A stretch of 64,000 nt of DNA from Photobacterium indicum (GCF_003026215.1 NZ_PYOC01000010.1:62001-126000); one strand, 5' to 3'. Positions 52,598 through 62,348 are shown, numbered from the stretch's first letter. The notes: generated from the sequence alone by a model not told the origin. Numbers and translations are program-made.

Positions 52598-54004
52598 TTA
52601 ACCAATTACAACACCCAAGCTTAGTAACGCCATTACCATCAAACTCAGCATACCAATTAAAGGGCCAATGAATTTAAGCCAAGATGAGTATGCTACACGA
52701 CCAATAGCTAAGCCCCCCATTACCACACCCGATGTTGGCGTTACTAAATTGGGTAAACCAGATGCTGACTGAAAAGCCGTCACAACAAGCTCGCGTCCAA
52801 CCCCTGCAAAGTCAGCTAACGGTGCAAGTACTGGCATAGAAAGAACAGCCAGACCAGAAGATGACGGAACAACAAGACAAAGTACCGCTTCAATCCAATA
52901 AATCGCATTAATGAAGGCGATTTCATGTAAACCACCTAGAAGACCTTCAGCATAATTCAAAATAGTATGTGTGATATTGCCATTATCCATTACGACCACT
53001 AAACCGCGAGCAATGGCGATGATTAAGGCGACACCCAGTAAATCTCGTGCACCTTCAATGAAGCTATCGGTAATTTCAACTTCAGATAATCGGCCGACAA
53101 AACCGACAATGATACTTGCACCGATAAATAGCGCAGATAGTTCAGCCATCCACCAGCCTGCGATAGAAACACCCCACATCATGACGGCAAACGTTAAACC
53201 GAATATTGCTAATACGGCTTTACGAATACCAGTAAGCTCTGGCGCTTGTTGTTCTTTACTGTGTAAAAAATGACGTTCATTGTCTTCTTTTTGATGAGCA
53301 ACAAGTGAGGCTGATGGGTCATGCTTTACCTTCGCGGCATAACGCATCACATAAACCACACAAACGATCCAGCCTAATGCGAGAATAACGGCGCGTAAAA
53401 TAATGCCTTCCATAAAGTTAATTTCGGCCGCATTCGATGCAATAACCGTCGCAAATGGATTAATGGTTGAACCTAAGCAACCAATTCCAGCTCCCACCAT
53501 AATAATGGCAACACCGACGATACTGTCATAGCCCGCAGCAATCATTACTGGGATTAACAAAGCATAGAAAGGAATGGTTTCCTCCGCCATGCCATAAACA
53601 GTCCCACCCATTGCGAATAATCCCATAAGAATAGGAATCATCCACTTTTCACGTCCATCTAAACGCTTCATTGTGCCAGCAATACCTGCATCAATAGCAC
53701 CGGTACGGGTCACAACGGCAAGAAACCCGCCAATTACCAATACAAATAGTGCGACATCAACAGCACGAGCTGCATAGCTAGCTGGATCGTAAAAACCCTG
53801 AATAGGAGCCATCAATACTTCAACAATACCCTGCGGATTAGCAGCAACGGTTTCAAATGAACCCACTAACGGTACCATTTTACCGAGGGTTTCATTCATC
53901 ACCATTTGGTATTGCCCTGCTGGAATGATCCAAGTCAGCGCGGCCATTAAAACGGTTAAGATCATTAAAATTGTGTAGGCAGAGGGAAACTTAAATTTCG
54001 TCAT
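52598..54004 (-). CDS. YfcC-type C4-dicarboxylate/basic amino-acid transporter
   Basis: A 468-residue inner-membrane transporter with about 12 helices, of the YfcC/ArcD-like ion transporter group. Typical blocks are TWIIPAGQYQM near the N-terminus, GGFLAVVTRTGAIDAGI, EETIPFYALLIPVM, GCLGSTINPFATVIASNAAE, and the late VVPSSSGLAVLSMPVLAPLADFAG with NLVTPTSGVVMGGL. It is the third gene of a leftward cluster after LysR and an opine-dehydrogenase-like gene, which suggests it imports the dehydrogenase's substrate, perhaps an opine or an arginine-related compound. Confidence 0.87.
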   Translation of the reverse strand: MTKFKFPSAYTILMILTVLMAALTWIIPAGQYQMVMNETLGKMVPLVGSFETVAANPQGIVEVLMAPIQGFYDPASYAARAVDVALFVLVIGGFLAVVTRTGAIDAGIAGTMKRLDGREKWMIPILMGLFAMGGTVYGMAEETIPFYALLIPVMIAAGYDSIVGVAIIMVGAGIGCLGSTINPFATVIASNAAEINFMEGIILRAVILALGWIVCVVYVMRYAAKVKHDPSASLVAHQKEDNERHFLHSKEQQAPELTGIRKAVLAIFGLTFAVMMWGVSIAGWWMAELSALFIGASIIVGFVGRLSEVEITDSFIEGARDLLGVALIIAIARGLVVVMDNGNITHTILNYAEGLLGGLHEIAFINAIYWIEAVLCLVVPSSSGLAVLSMPVLAPLADFAGVGRELVVTAFQSASGLPNLVTPTSGVVMGGLAIGRVAYSSWLKFIGPLIGMLSLMVMALLSLGVVIG

Positions 54005-54067
54005 TAGGATGTCCTTATTTAATGGGGCTCAGAGCCCCATATTGTGGGTGGTATTCCACCTTCTTAT

Positions 54068-55180
54068 TTATGCAACAAAGTCCATGATTTCTTTTACTGA
54101 CATGTCTGATAATCCCATTTTTTCTAAGGTGCGCCCCTCTTTAAAATAGTCAGTGTCGTTATAGGCATTATCAATATGCAGGCATGATGTCACGAGCGGT
54201 GTATTCACTCCTGTCAACTGTCCTAATTCGTAACAAGGCACTAAAAGATAAGCAGCATCTTCCGTGATATAACGGTTAGACGCTGAATTAGGGGCACTAT
54301 TCAGTTTTCCATGTGTTTCTGATGTACGGTTCACTTCATACACATTTTCACATTCCATGGCATACAACGCATTCATAGCATCAAGCTCAGGGATTAATTC
54401 AAGTCCTAATGCTTTACCAATCTGAATACGCTCACTTTCCATTACTGCTGCCGCTTTCGCTGTTGAAATAGAACAGCAATCTTTGTAATAGTTAAACTGC
54501 CCATCAAAATTTTCAAGTAACCCCATACTCAAAGTTGTAAGCAGTGGATGCCCACCAAAGTTGATGTTCTCTAAACCAGCATTAATGACATTATCGAGTT
54601 TTTTTAATGGTAATGGCATCACAGGTTGCAATTTAGCGATAGCGTCATCTGTTTTAGAGGCAGGAAAAGCGGCAACAGGTAGAAACTCTTTCATTCCCAG
54701 AATCGCAAGCTCTGCAGGACCAACAATACGAGTCGCCCATGGAATTGAGATTGCATCCACAAAGGTGATATCGAGATCACCATAACCCTGCTCTGCTTTA
54801 ATACGATTAAGCACCAATGAACCATAATTACCCGGCATTAACATCACTATTTGACCGTCACGCAAATGCGGTAACATCTCAATGAATAACGGTTCTTGTG
54901 CAAATGAAGGAACAGGTAAAATCAGTAAATCAGAATACGCAACGGTTTCAGCCAAATCACGACTAATGGTATCAATGGCTTGGAAACCAGCATAAGCCAA
55001 TGACACATCATTAAATGAACTTAATGCTTCAATACCACCACGTTGTTCGATATCAGTAAGCGGTTGATCAAAACCTATTGCCCCGTATAAACACACCTTC
55101 GCGCCATGTAATGAAAAGTGATACGCCGCGGTTAACCCTGCATTACCAGACCCAATGATAGAGACTCGATTGGACATCAT
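54068..55180 (-). CDS. NAD(P)-dependent octopine/nopaline (opine) dehydrogenase family protein
   Basis: Joins or splits an amino acid and a 2-oxo acid through a secondary amine (opine). The 370 residues have a Rossmann NAD(P) site (SIIGSGNAGLTAAYHFSLHG, 7-26), a LMPGNYGS block and the family C-terminal helical domain with FGGHPLLTTLSMG (the conserved His), ENVYEVNRTSETHGKLN and VPCYELGQLTGVNTPL. In bacteria these enzymes can catabolise octopine, nopaline, strombine-type compounds, or act in reverse. It lies between a LysR regulator and an YfcC-type transporter, all leftward. An in-frame ATG at 55177 is equally possible. Confidence 0.9.
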   Translation of the reverse strand: MMSNRVSIIGSGNAGLTAAYHFSLHGAKVCLYGAIGFDQPLTDIEQRGGIEALSSFNDVSLAYAGFQAIDTISRDLAETVAYSDLLILPVPSFAQEPLFIEMLPHLRDGQIVMLMPGNYGSLVLNRIKAEQGYGDLDITFVDAISIPWATRIVGPAELAILGMKEFLPVAAFPASKTDDAIAKLQPVMPLPLKKLDNVINAGLENINFGGHPLLTTLSMGLLENFDGQFNYYKDCCSISTAKAAAVMESERIQIGKALGLELIPELDAMNALYAMECENVYEVNRTSETHGKLNSAPNSASNRYITEDAAYLLVPCYELGQLTGVNTPLVTSCLHIDNAYNDTDYFKEGRTLEKMGLSDMSVKEIMDFVA

Positions 55181-55358
55181 TCTTCCTTATTTTCTGTTTG
55201 TTTGATCTTGAAATCAGACTAAGAAATACAATGAATATTGACCAATGCTAAACCCTTTCAGCACTATGCAAAAATGTAATACTCTACAAACACAGCAAGC
55301 ATAAGGCCATGATAATTATGAAATTTAAAAGTAAACAGTTCTAACATACAACACAAGG

Positions 55359-56306
55359 TTAACTGTGATGTATCTCCGTATCATCATTGTTTAAATCGCG
55401 CATAGAGCCAATTTTTAGGTAGATATTCATTTCATCGGCTAGCAACATAAACTGCTCTATGAACAACTCTGCATGGCGATGAATCGGCTTAAGGGCGGGA
55501 TATAAAATATCGAACTCAAAAGGCAGTAAGAACGTAAGCGGACGCATTACAACATCACAATGCTCGCTCGCCATATGAGCCGTAAAGGGATCAGTAATGG
55601 CGATACCAACACCTTCACGCACCAATGCAGCAGCGGTACTCGCTAATGACACCTCAATATGCTCGATAGTCGATAAATTATAACGGCGTAATAACTGATC
55701 AATACGCCGCTGCGTAATGTCTTTCTCATGACGGATAAGTACCTGATCTGCAATATCATAGATATCGATCGACATTTTATTGGCTAAAGGTGATGATGCA
55801 GGTAACAAACACACGCATTCACTTTCTACTTTTTGTGCTTTAACACCCGCGAGCTGCTCATCAATAAATGCAAAACCAATATCCGTTGTTTGGCTTTGTA
55901 CCCGACGAACCACATCTTCAGAACGATACGTTTTAAAACCGACTTTCATCCGTGACGATTGCTTTAAAAATGTCGCTAAGATACGCGGAAGAAAAGCATT
56001 TGATAACAAGGGCATCGCGGCAATATTTAAACTGCCAAAACGATGTGCACGAATAGAATCAGCTGCACTATCAAGGCCTGACACAGCTTCAAAGACTTTT
56101 GCGACTTCTAAGTAAAACGCCTCACCTTCGTCACTCAAGACTAATCGGTTACCCTTACGGATAAATAAATTAAAACCTAAGCGTTGTTCAAGCCCTGAAA
56201 GTAGGCGGCTTACAGCGGGTTGGCTTAAATTGAGTCGCTCTGCGGCTGCAGTCACCGTTTGGCATTCAATAACAGCTTTAAATGCGTTTAATTGCGTTAA
56301 TTTCAT
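55359..56306 (-). CDS. LysR-type regulator, OccR/NocR-like
   Basis: Transcription factor of 315 residues. The N-terminal winged helix has the typical AAAERLNLSQPAVSRLLSGLEQRLGFNLFIR, followed by a substrate-binding domain beginning GSLNIAAMPLLSNAFLPR. The tail is acidic. The first half resembles Agrobacterium OccR and NocR, the octopine and nopaline regulators; with the opine dehydrogenase next to it this points to opine sensing. It is transcribed in the same direction as its probable targets, with a 178-base gap that should hold the dehydrogenase promoter. Confidence 0.9.
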   Translation of the reverse strand: MKLTQLNAFKAVIECQTVTAAAERLNLSQPAVSRLLSGLEQRLGFNLFIRKGNRLVLSDEGEAFYLEVAKVFEAVSGLDSAADSIRAHRFGSLNIAAMPLLSNAFLPRILATFLKQSSRMKVGFKTYRSEDVVRRVQSQTTDIGFAFIDEQLAGVKAQKVESECVCLLPASSPLANKMSIDIYDIADQVLIRHEKDITQRRIDQLLRRYNLSTIEHIEVSLASTAAALVREGVGIAITDPFTAHMASEHCDVVMRPLTFLLPFEFDILYPALKPIHRHAELFIEQFMLLADEMNIYLKIGSMRDLNNDDTEIHHS

Positions 56307-56499
56307 AAGAAGCGGGCTGTAATTTTTGGGTGACTAACGCTAACAGAACAAAGCTATAATTACATTGAAGCAATTAATAGATTTAGCTTATTTATTAATT
56401 TATTAGTACTGAAAAAACTCGTCATAACCTAACTTAAATTCAATGGCTGACGTATTCAGCTAAAGTCTAATAGTCAATAATGGAAATAGTTGTATGATA

Positions 56500-56765
56500 T
56501 ATACCCAAGTTACCTCAAGATGCTCGTTTCAGCGAGAATTTGTTGGGCTCTAGGCAAGGCACTTATTTATAGACCTAGTCGTTCTACGTTGAAAATAAGT
56601 AACACCGCATATAGTCCAACAAAACTCGCCCTTTGGGAGTGATTCAGCGTATCTACTTCTGTGTCAAATGTGCTTGAAAGGGAATGCCATTCCTACACAC
56701 ATTTTCCTTGAATTAAATACGCTGAGATCACTCTGAATCCTGCATCTTGAGGTAGCTTGGGTATA
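56500..56765. repeat. 266-bp MITE-like element, copy B
   Basis: Same length and orientation as copy A at 25374-25639, with about five base differences by eye. The 24-base terminal inverted repeats (5' TATACCCAAGTTACCTCAAG, 3' end CTTGAGGTAGCTTGGGTATA) differ at one position. No ORF. It lies between the LysR gene (leftward) and the isochorismatase-like gene (rightward), 51 bases before the latter, so it could affect that promoter. Confidence 0.88.
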
Positions 56766-56816
56766 CCTAAGCAGATTTAAGGATCTGAATTACAACACTT
56801 CAATAAGGACGATACT

Positions 56817-57356
56817 ATGCTTGATGCTAACAATACCGCGCTCGTGATCATTGATGTTCAAGGCAAATTGGCTCAAATCATGGCTGATAAAGATGCCCTA
56901 TTCAGTAATTTAGAAACCATGGTTAAAGGTGCTGCTATTCTCGATTTACCCACTCTTTGGGTTGAACAGTTACCCGATAAGCTCGGTGGTACTATTGCAG
57001 AAGTTTCAGATAACCTTCCCAATAAAGAACCTATTGTGAAAAATACATTCAGCGCATACCAAACGGCTGAATTTGTCTCTGCATTAGAAGCGACGGGTTG
57101 TAAAAATGTGCTTGTTGTTGGTATCGAAGCGCATATTTGTGTGTATCAAACCGTGATGAATTTATTAGATGCAGGTTATGGCGTAGAAGTGATTACCGAT
57201 GCTGTATCGTCAAGAAATGTGCAAAATAAGACAATTGCATTAAACAAAATGCAGCAAGCAGGCGCGCAGCTATCTTGTACTGAAATGGTGCTATTTGAAT
57301 TACAAGCAATAGCACAAGGTGAGCGATTCAAGCAGATATTGAAGATTATAAAGTAA
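56817..57356 (+). CDS. Isochorismatase-like cysteine hydrolase
   Basis: A 179-residue cytoplasmic hydrolase with the family triad visible: Asp13 in VIIDVQG, Lys75 in IVKNTFSAY and Cys108 in GIEAHICVYQT. The TFSAY spacing matches YcaC/nicotinamidase-type proteins; no N-terminal lid or C-terminal carrier domain is present. The substrate is unknown. AAGGACG lies before the ATG. It is a single gene, downstream of repeat copy B, convergent with the DmsC-like gene. Confidence 0.9.
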   Translation: MLDANNTALVIIDVQGKLAQIMADKDALFSNLETMVKGAAILDLPTLWVEQLPDKLGGTIAEVSDNLPNKEPIVKNTFSAYQTAEFVSALEATGCKNVLVVGIEAHICVYQTVMNLLDAGYGVEVITDAVSSRNVQNKTIALNKMQQAGAQLSCTEMVLFELQAIAQGERFKQILKIIK

Positions 57357-57391
57357 CACGCTATTTCTTCATTTTATTTATTACATCTCAG

Positions 57392-57428
57392 AAAAAACGA
57401 CCGGTTCACCGTTAAGATGAACCGATCG
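57392..57428 (-). terminator. Rho-independent terminator of the DmsC-like gene
   Basis: CGATCGGTTCA and TGAACCGGTCG pair with one mismatch; leftward six T follow. It lies 39 bases past the DmsC-like stop, and may also end the convergent gene. Confidence 0.8.
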
Positions 57429-57466
57429 TTAAGTCACTTAATAACAATATTAAACCAAGTACAACA

Positions 57467-58237
57467 TCAAACCAGCGTATAACCTACAGCCGCTAGATAT
57501 GATGAACATAGCATTAAGGTAAGTGCAAAAGTCATGATACCTAACACAGGTTTACTACGCGTTAGTAACGGCATTAGCCATACGCCCACTGCTGCTAATA
57601 ACAAGCCTAAACTCATAACCTGTGCAATAAATGGACCTAACTCACTGTGGCTGTCGACACGTGCTGCTAGCTCCCCCACTTGCGGCAACCCTGTTAGTAA
57701 GCAAATCACCGCAATCACAGCACCAGTAATAGGAAGGTAGCGATTTACCTCTTCAACTTTATGTTCAGCCTTCACCAATAAAGTATGGGCAAAAAGCGTT
57801 CCGCCGCATAATGTCGTGGCAATGAAATGACTGGCAATTAGCCATTGATCAGTCCTAACAATTAAACCATGTGTTAGGTAAACCAAACCACTCACTAACG
57901 CAACAACCAGTAGCAGAGTTCTAAATCGGTCAGATCCAAACAAGTTTTTTTCAGCAAACCAGTACACATTTGCCAGTACAAAGAATACCGTTACCATGAG
58001 TACTTCAGTGCCAAATGTAGATACTGAGTAAACTTGGTCTACCATTAAGCTTGCTTCACGTAATGTTAAAGCAACGAATAGCAGAAGCCAAAACACAGGC
58101 ATAGTTTTATGTACACGATCGCTTTGCCCAAAGCATAACTTTCCGCTAAGAATGACAAATGCCAACACAATAAAGGCGCCTATTGTTAATTGTGTTAACG
58201 CGCTAGATAAGAGAAACGGCCAATCAGACCAATACAT
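57467..58237 (-). CDS. DmsC-like DMSO reductase membrane anchor, orphan
   Basis: A 256-residue integral membrane protein with about eight helices. The start MYWSDWPFLLSSALTQLTIGAFIVLAF resembles the DmsC/YnfH anchor, which binds menaquinol and holds the DmsAB catalytic pair. The rest has the repeated hydrophobic segments of that family (TLREASLMVDQVY, GTLFAHTLLVKAE, LPQVGELAAR). No dmsA or dmsB is adjacent, so it may be an orphan or serve another reductase. The ATG at 58237 has GAGGTG before it. Single gene with terminator. Confidence 0.75.
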   Translation of the reverse strand: MYWSDWPFLLSSALTQLTIGAFIVLAFVILSGKLCFGQSDRVHKTMPVFWLLLFVALTLREASLMVDQVYSVSTFGTEVLMVTVFFVLANVYWFAEKNLFGSDRFRTLLLVVALVSGLVYLTHGLIVRTDQWLIASHFIATTLCGGTLFAHTLLVKAEHKVEEVNRYLPITGAVIAVICLLTGLPQVGELAARVDSHSELGPFIAQVMSLGLLLAAVGVWLMPLLTRSKPVLGIMTFALTLMLCSSYLAAVGYTLV

Positions 58238-58431
58238 GACACACCTCGTCATTGTGCAATAGGCAGATCATTACAATATACACATTAAGACTGCATACAT
58301 TGAAAATGAGTACTAGAAATAAAGCCAAGCATTCTGCCTGATTATGATAAGAGATGCGAGAATAACACTCATGCCTTAAGACATGAATGATTAGCCGTTA
58401 TGCTGCAACATACAAATCATCAACTGTTAGG

Positions 58432-59829
58432 CTATTTGTCTTTTACTGCATGTGGTTTTATGTCTGATGATAACGCTTGCCCTTTCATTGCAAACACAGC
58501 GAGCAGAAAGGCAATAACAGCAACAACAGCCATACCCGCGTAGGTCATACTAAAACCCTGCGCTAATGCCTCTGGGGCAAAATGAGCAAGTGTATTATCA
58601 CCACCTTCTGCAAGTACAACTGGCACCTGGCTATGGAATATAGTGGCACAGATCGCGACACCGATAGCGCCACCAAGTTCTCGCCCAAAGCCAAACAATG
58701 ACATACCTATACCACGATCTTCTGCTGGTAATACGTTTTGAACAACGACACTTAATGCTGGCAAAGTAAGTCCTAAGCCAAGCCCTGCCGCCGCCAATGC
58801 CGCTGATAAATACAGGTCAAAGTGTAATAGCCATAACGCAATTGCCGAGAGTAAAAATCCGACAACAACAAAGCGCTTATAGTAGCCTTTTCTAGCAATT
58901 TGCTTACCACCAAAATAGGCACCTGTTGTGATGCTAAACATAAAGATCATCATCAACAGGCCACTGCCTGACGCTGTCATCCCTTTTTGCCATTGCATTT
59001 GAAGCGGAAGGTAAACCAATACTGCAAACATCAGTAACTGGGAACATAAAATCAAAAGCACGCTAATAACATAGCCCGGTAACGATACCAATCTTACTGG
59101 TAAAATAGGGTCTGCCGCTTTTCGTTCAACCCACACTAATAGCAACATAACGGTAAATAACGCAATGCTGGCAATCGTTGCATCAAGGCTGGCTTCTGGT
59201 GATATTAATAACAATAACAATGTGGTTGCTGTCATTAATAAACCTGCGCCCTTCCAATCAAACTTTGATGCGCGTTTAACACTTAGGTGCCTTAGGTTTT
59301 TGTTTATCATCCATACCGCAATAGCGCCTAATGGAATATTGATCCAGAAAATCCAACGCCATGATAACTGCTCAGAAAAATACCCACCTAACAAAGGTCC
59401 TGCAATACTGGATACAGCATAAACGATTGAAATATAGCCTTGATATTTCCCTACTTCACGGGCAGGAATACTATCTGCGATCACTGTGAATGCTAAGGCA
59501 ATTAAACCACCACCACCAATGCCTTGTAACACCCGTGAGGCAATTAACTGTGTTAAGTCTTGTGATAATGCACAAGCAACAGAGCCAATAATAAACAGTA
59601 AAATACTGATGTTCAGCATTTTTACGCGTCCAAAAATATCACTTAATTTGCCATAAACAGGCAAAACAGCCGTTGCTGCAAGTAGATAAGCCGTAATCAC
59701 CCATGTGAGTGCCTGCCCTGCATTTAATTCCGCCCCAATAATAGGCAAAGGTGTGGTAACAATACTTTTTTCTAATGAACCCAATGCAATAACAAGTGCT
59801 ACGCTGGTAAAAATTGTTTTAGGTGACAT
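58432..59829 (-). CDS. MFS multidrug transporter, DHA2 (14-TM) type
   Basis: Drug:H+ antiporter of 465 residues. The first helices carry VITAYLLAATAVLPVYGKLSDIFGR (motif A: GKLSDIFGRVKM) and RVLQGIGGGGLIALAF (motif B), then AGPLLGGYFSEQLSWRWIFWINIPLG (motif C region). The motif usually written LDxTIVNVALP in the first helix reads LEKSIVTTPLP here, a small oddity. GGGGGAATG sits before the ATG at 59829. It is divergent from a LysR gene with about 100 bases between, which probably controls it. Confidence 0.92.
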   Translation of the reverse strand: MSPKTIFTSVALVIALGSLEKSIVTTPLPIIGAELNAGQALTWVITAYLLAATAVLPVYGKLSDIFGRVKMLNISILLFIIGSVACALSQDLTQLIASRVLQGIGGGGLIALAFTVIADSIPAREVGKYQGYISIVYAVSSIAGPLLGGYFSEQLSWRWIFWINIPLGAIAVWMINKNLRHLSVKRASKFDWKGAGLLMTATTLLLLLISPEASLDATIASIALFTVMLLLVWVERKAADPILPVRLVSLPGYVISVLLILCSQLLMFAVLVYLPLQMQWQKGMTASGSGLLMMIFMFSITTGAYFGGKQIARKGYYKRFVVVGFLLSAIALWLLHFDLYLSAALAAAGLGLGLTLPALSVVVQNVLPAEDRGIGMSLFGFGRELGGAIGVAICATIFHSQVPVVLAEGGDNTLAHFAPEALAQGFSMTYAGMAVVAVIAFLLAVFAMKGQALSSDIKPHAVKDK

Positions 59830-59891
59830 ACATTCCCCCATAACTAAAACGGAGCCTAAAATAAAACAAGTTTGCCGTTACGAAAACAGGA

Positions 59892-59897
59892 TATAAT
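59892..59897 (+). promoter_or_regulatory. Likely -10 box and LysR-box of the divergent LysR gene
   Basis: TATAAT lies 32 bases before the LysR start, with a -35-like GTTTGC about 16 bases upstream. ATGAA and TTCAT (59897-59915) form a small inverted repeat overlapping it, a candidate autoregulatory LysR site. This rests on motif only. Confidence 0.4.
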
Positions 59898-59928
59898 GAA
59901 CCTCATCATTTCATAAATGGGATCTTAA

Positions 59929-60816
59929 ATGAAACTGGATGATTTAGACCTTTTCCTTACCGTCGTAAAAGCCGGAAGTTTCGCATCAGCCGCCAGACAA
60001 AGAGCCATTCCGACCAGCACGCTAAGCAGAAGAATACAACAACTTGAAACCGATACTGGCCGCAAGTTATTGGTGCGCCATGCAAAAGATATGAGTTTAA
60101 CGAAAGATGGGCAACTACTTGTTCAGCAATTTTCGACTGTATTTGATGATATTCACCTTCGACTTGAAAGCGTCGATAAAGAAAAGGAAGACTTTTCTGG
60201 CGTTATTGTTATCAATGCTCCCATTATTCCACTCAAGCACCAAATTGGTCCTTTAGCGTTAGAGTTTGCAAAGCTACATCCTAAAGTACAAATACGCTTC
60301 CAGTTAGGGAATCAAAATAATTACCACCTTCGCGGTGATATTGATATTGCCTTACGCTTTGGTCATCAGCCTGCTTCTGATTGGGTCGCAAAACGTTTGT
60401 CACATAACCCATCGGTAATATGTACGACCCCTGACTACCTAAATGATAAACCAGACCTAACCCACCCTAACCAATTAGTACGTTACGATCTGTTATCACC
60501 AAGCCCTCAGCAACGATGGGTGTTCAACCATATTAGTGGCGAAAGTGTAAAGTTCATTCCGAATGCACGCATTCAATCTGACGAGCTAGATACTATCCAT
60601 CGTGCTGCCGTTGCAGGGTTGGGCATTGCACGCCTTCCTGAATGGTATACAAAAAAATCCTTTGAGAATGGCGAGTTGATTCAATTATTTCCTGACTGGC
60701 AAATGGAAGGATCTGACGTTGCACTGCTATATCCACAAAGAAAGCTACTGTCAGAACGCACTCAAGCACTGATTGACTTTATTTTTGAGCATTGGAAACC
60801 TTTTGAGTCACTATAG
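59929..60816 (+). CDS. LysR-type regulator (CrgA-like), divergent from MFS pump
   Basis: Transcription factor of 295 residues. The winged helix LDLFLTVVKAGSFASAARQRAIPTSTLSRRIQQLETDTGRKLL is at the N-terminus; the effector domain has VIVINAPIIP, LRGDIDIALRFGHQPASDW (the DIALR block) and AAVAGLGIARLPEW. The divergent arrangement with the MFS pump suggests it controls that gene. The ligand is unknown. No strong ribosome site; GGGAT lies near the ATG. Confidence 0.92.
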   Translation: MKLDDLDLFLTVVKAGSFASAARQRAIPTSTLSRRIQQLETDTGRKLLVRHAKDMSLTKDGQLLVQQFSTVFDDIHLRLESVDKEKEDFSGVIVINAPIIPLKHQIGPLALEFAKLHPKVQIRFQLGNQNNYHLRGDIDIALRFGHQPASDWVAKRLSHNPSVICTTPDYLNDKPDLTHPNQLVRYDLLSPSPQQRWVFNHISGESVKFIPNARIQSDELDTIHRAAVAGLGIARLPEWYTKKSFENGELIQLFPDWQMEGSDVALLYPQRKLLSERTQALIDFIFEHWKPFESL

Positions 60817-61151
60817 AAACAAACAAAGTGCCAATGGCCACAATTGCTCATTTAACATACGAAATGTGAGATTTTAGAACCAATACTTTGATATAAAGCT
60901 AAATATACACCTTTAAATCAACTCGTATTATTGACTACAGCGCCCTTTTTCATATATCTTATTTTCTATCGAGAATTAAGATTTACTCTTAACTCCAACA
61001 AATTTGAACGGGCCTGCTGTTGTAACAATGCAATCCCATCTTTAACTATAATTATGCGGAGTTCATCTTCAGCATATCTCTGCAACTGAGTGATTGCGTT
61101 TATTCACAATAACCAGAAAGCAGTTACTAAGCGGATAATAACGAGAGGCTT
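60817..61151. other. 335-base intergenic region upstream of nagA
   Basis: No gene seen. A TATAAT-like -10 sits at 61047-61052, 100 bases before nagA; the -35 match is poor. I do not see a NagC or CRP site I would defend. Confidence 0.35.
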
Positions 61152-62288
61152 ATGTTTGCACTAACGCATGTTAATGTTTTTGATGGTCACACGACCCTTC
61201 TAGACCAAGCGATTATCATTGAACAAGACACTATAACGTCTATCGTTTCGATGAAAGATGCAAAATTACCTGCAAGAACTTTCAATGCTAATGGCTTATT
61301 AGCAACTGCTGGCTTTATTGATATTCAATTAAATGGTTGTGGCGGCGTATTGCTTAATACTGACATCAGAAAAGAAACACTTGATGTAATGAACGCAACT
61401 AACCTTAAAAGCGGCACGACGCAGTATTTACCAACTCTTATTACTAGTCAAACTGAATCAATGAAGCAAGCTATTGATATGGTTGCAGATATTAATGAGC
61501 CAAGTAAAGAAGGCGTATTGGGTTTACACCTTGAAGGCCCCTTTATTAATAAAGCTAAAAAAGGAGCGCACCAAGAGCACTTAATTCGTGAACTTGATGA
61601 AATAACAGCATACTACCTTGCTGATAATGCAGATAAAATTAGCGTAATAACACTTGCACCAGAAAACACCTCGCAGCACGTTATCGATATTTTGACACAG
61701 GCTGGCATTACAGTGTCACTTGGTCACACTAACTCGACATATGAAGAGCTTGCTGAAAAAGATGGCATCACAATGGCTACGCATTTATATAATGCGATGA
61801 CGCCACTTGGCTCTCGTGAACCAGGCGCTGTCGGTTATATTTTCGATAAAAAGCCACATGCTGGCATCATTGTTGACGGCATTCACTCTTCATACGCATC
61901 TGTTCGTATTGCCCACCAACTAATGGGTGAAAAGCTATTTATGGTAACAGATGCCGTTAATCCAGCAGGCACAGACTTAACCGAATACGACATGGCTGGA
62001 ACAACGGCTTACGTAACTGATGGAAAGTGCCATTATGCCGACGGTACTATCGCAGGTGCTGCAATTACCATGATTGAAGGTGTAAGAAACCTTATTGATC
62101 AGGTTGGCCTTACACGTGATGAAGCATTGCGTATGGCTAGCCTCTACCCAGCAAAAGCATTAAAACTTGACCACGAATATGGTCAGTTAAAAGCAGGTTA
62201 TAAAGCGAATATCACATTGCTAACTGATGATAATCAGGTGCAGCATGTTATTCAAATGGGCAAACAACACGACTTTACTGCTCGCTAA
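61152..62288 (+). CDS. nagA: N-acetylglucosamine-6-phosphate deacetylase NagA
   Basis: Removes acetate from GlcNAc-6-phosphate in chitin and cell-wall sugar use. The 378 residues match E. coli NagA (382). Signatures are AGFIDIQLNGCGG, LHLEGPFI (metal Glu), LGHTNSTYEEL, THLYNAMTPLGSREPG, GIIVDGIHSS and the catalytic Asp in VTDAVNPAG. GAGAGG precedes the ATG. NagB, NagC and NagE are not adjacent, so it is a stand-alone copy; a second nagA may exist elsewhere. Strong terminator downstream. Confidence 0.96.
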   Translation: MFALTHVNVFDGHTTLLDQAIIIEQDTITSIVSMKDAKLPARTFNANGLLATAGFIDIQLNGCGGVLLNTDIRKETLDVMNATNLKSGTTQYLPTLITSQTESMKQAIDMVADINEPSKEGVLGLHLEGPFINKAKKGAHQEHLIRELDEITAYYLADNADKISVITLAPENTSQHVIDILTQAGITVSLGHTNSTYEELAEKDGITMATHLYNAMTPLGSREPGAVGYIFDKKPHAGIIVDGIHSSYASVRIAHQLMGEKLFMVTDAVNPAGTDLTEYDMAGTTAYVTDGKCHYADGTIAGAAITMIEGVRNLIDQVGLTRDEALRMASLYPAKALKLDHEYGQLKAGYKANITLLTDDNQVQHVIQMGKQHDFTAR

Positions 62289-62314
62289 TCTCACGACGAG
62301 ATACACGCAAATAC

Positions 62315-62348
62315 AAAAAAGGGGCTGATTATTAATCAGCCCCTTTTC
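62315..62348 (+). terminator. Terminator after nagA, bidirectional form
   Basis: GGGGCTGATT pairs with AATCAGCCCC over three bases, with A-run before and TTTTC after. It separates nagA from the convergent membrane-protein gene. Confidence 0.9.

Noticed and set aside
60950..61151. CRP or NagC operator before nagA
   Set aside because: A GTGATT...TTCAC pair exists but with the wrong spacing (10 instead of 6), and no NagC-like palindrome was clear.
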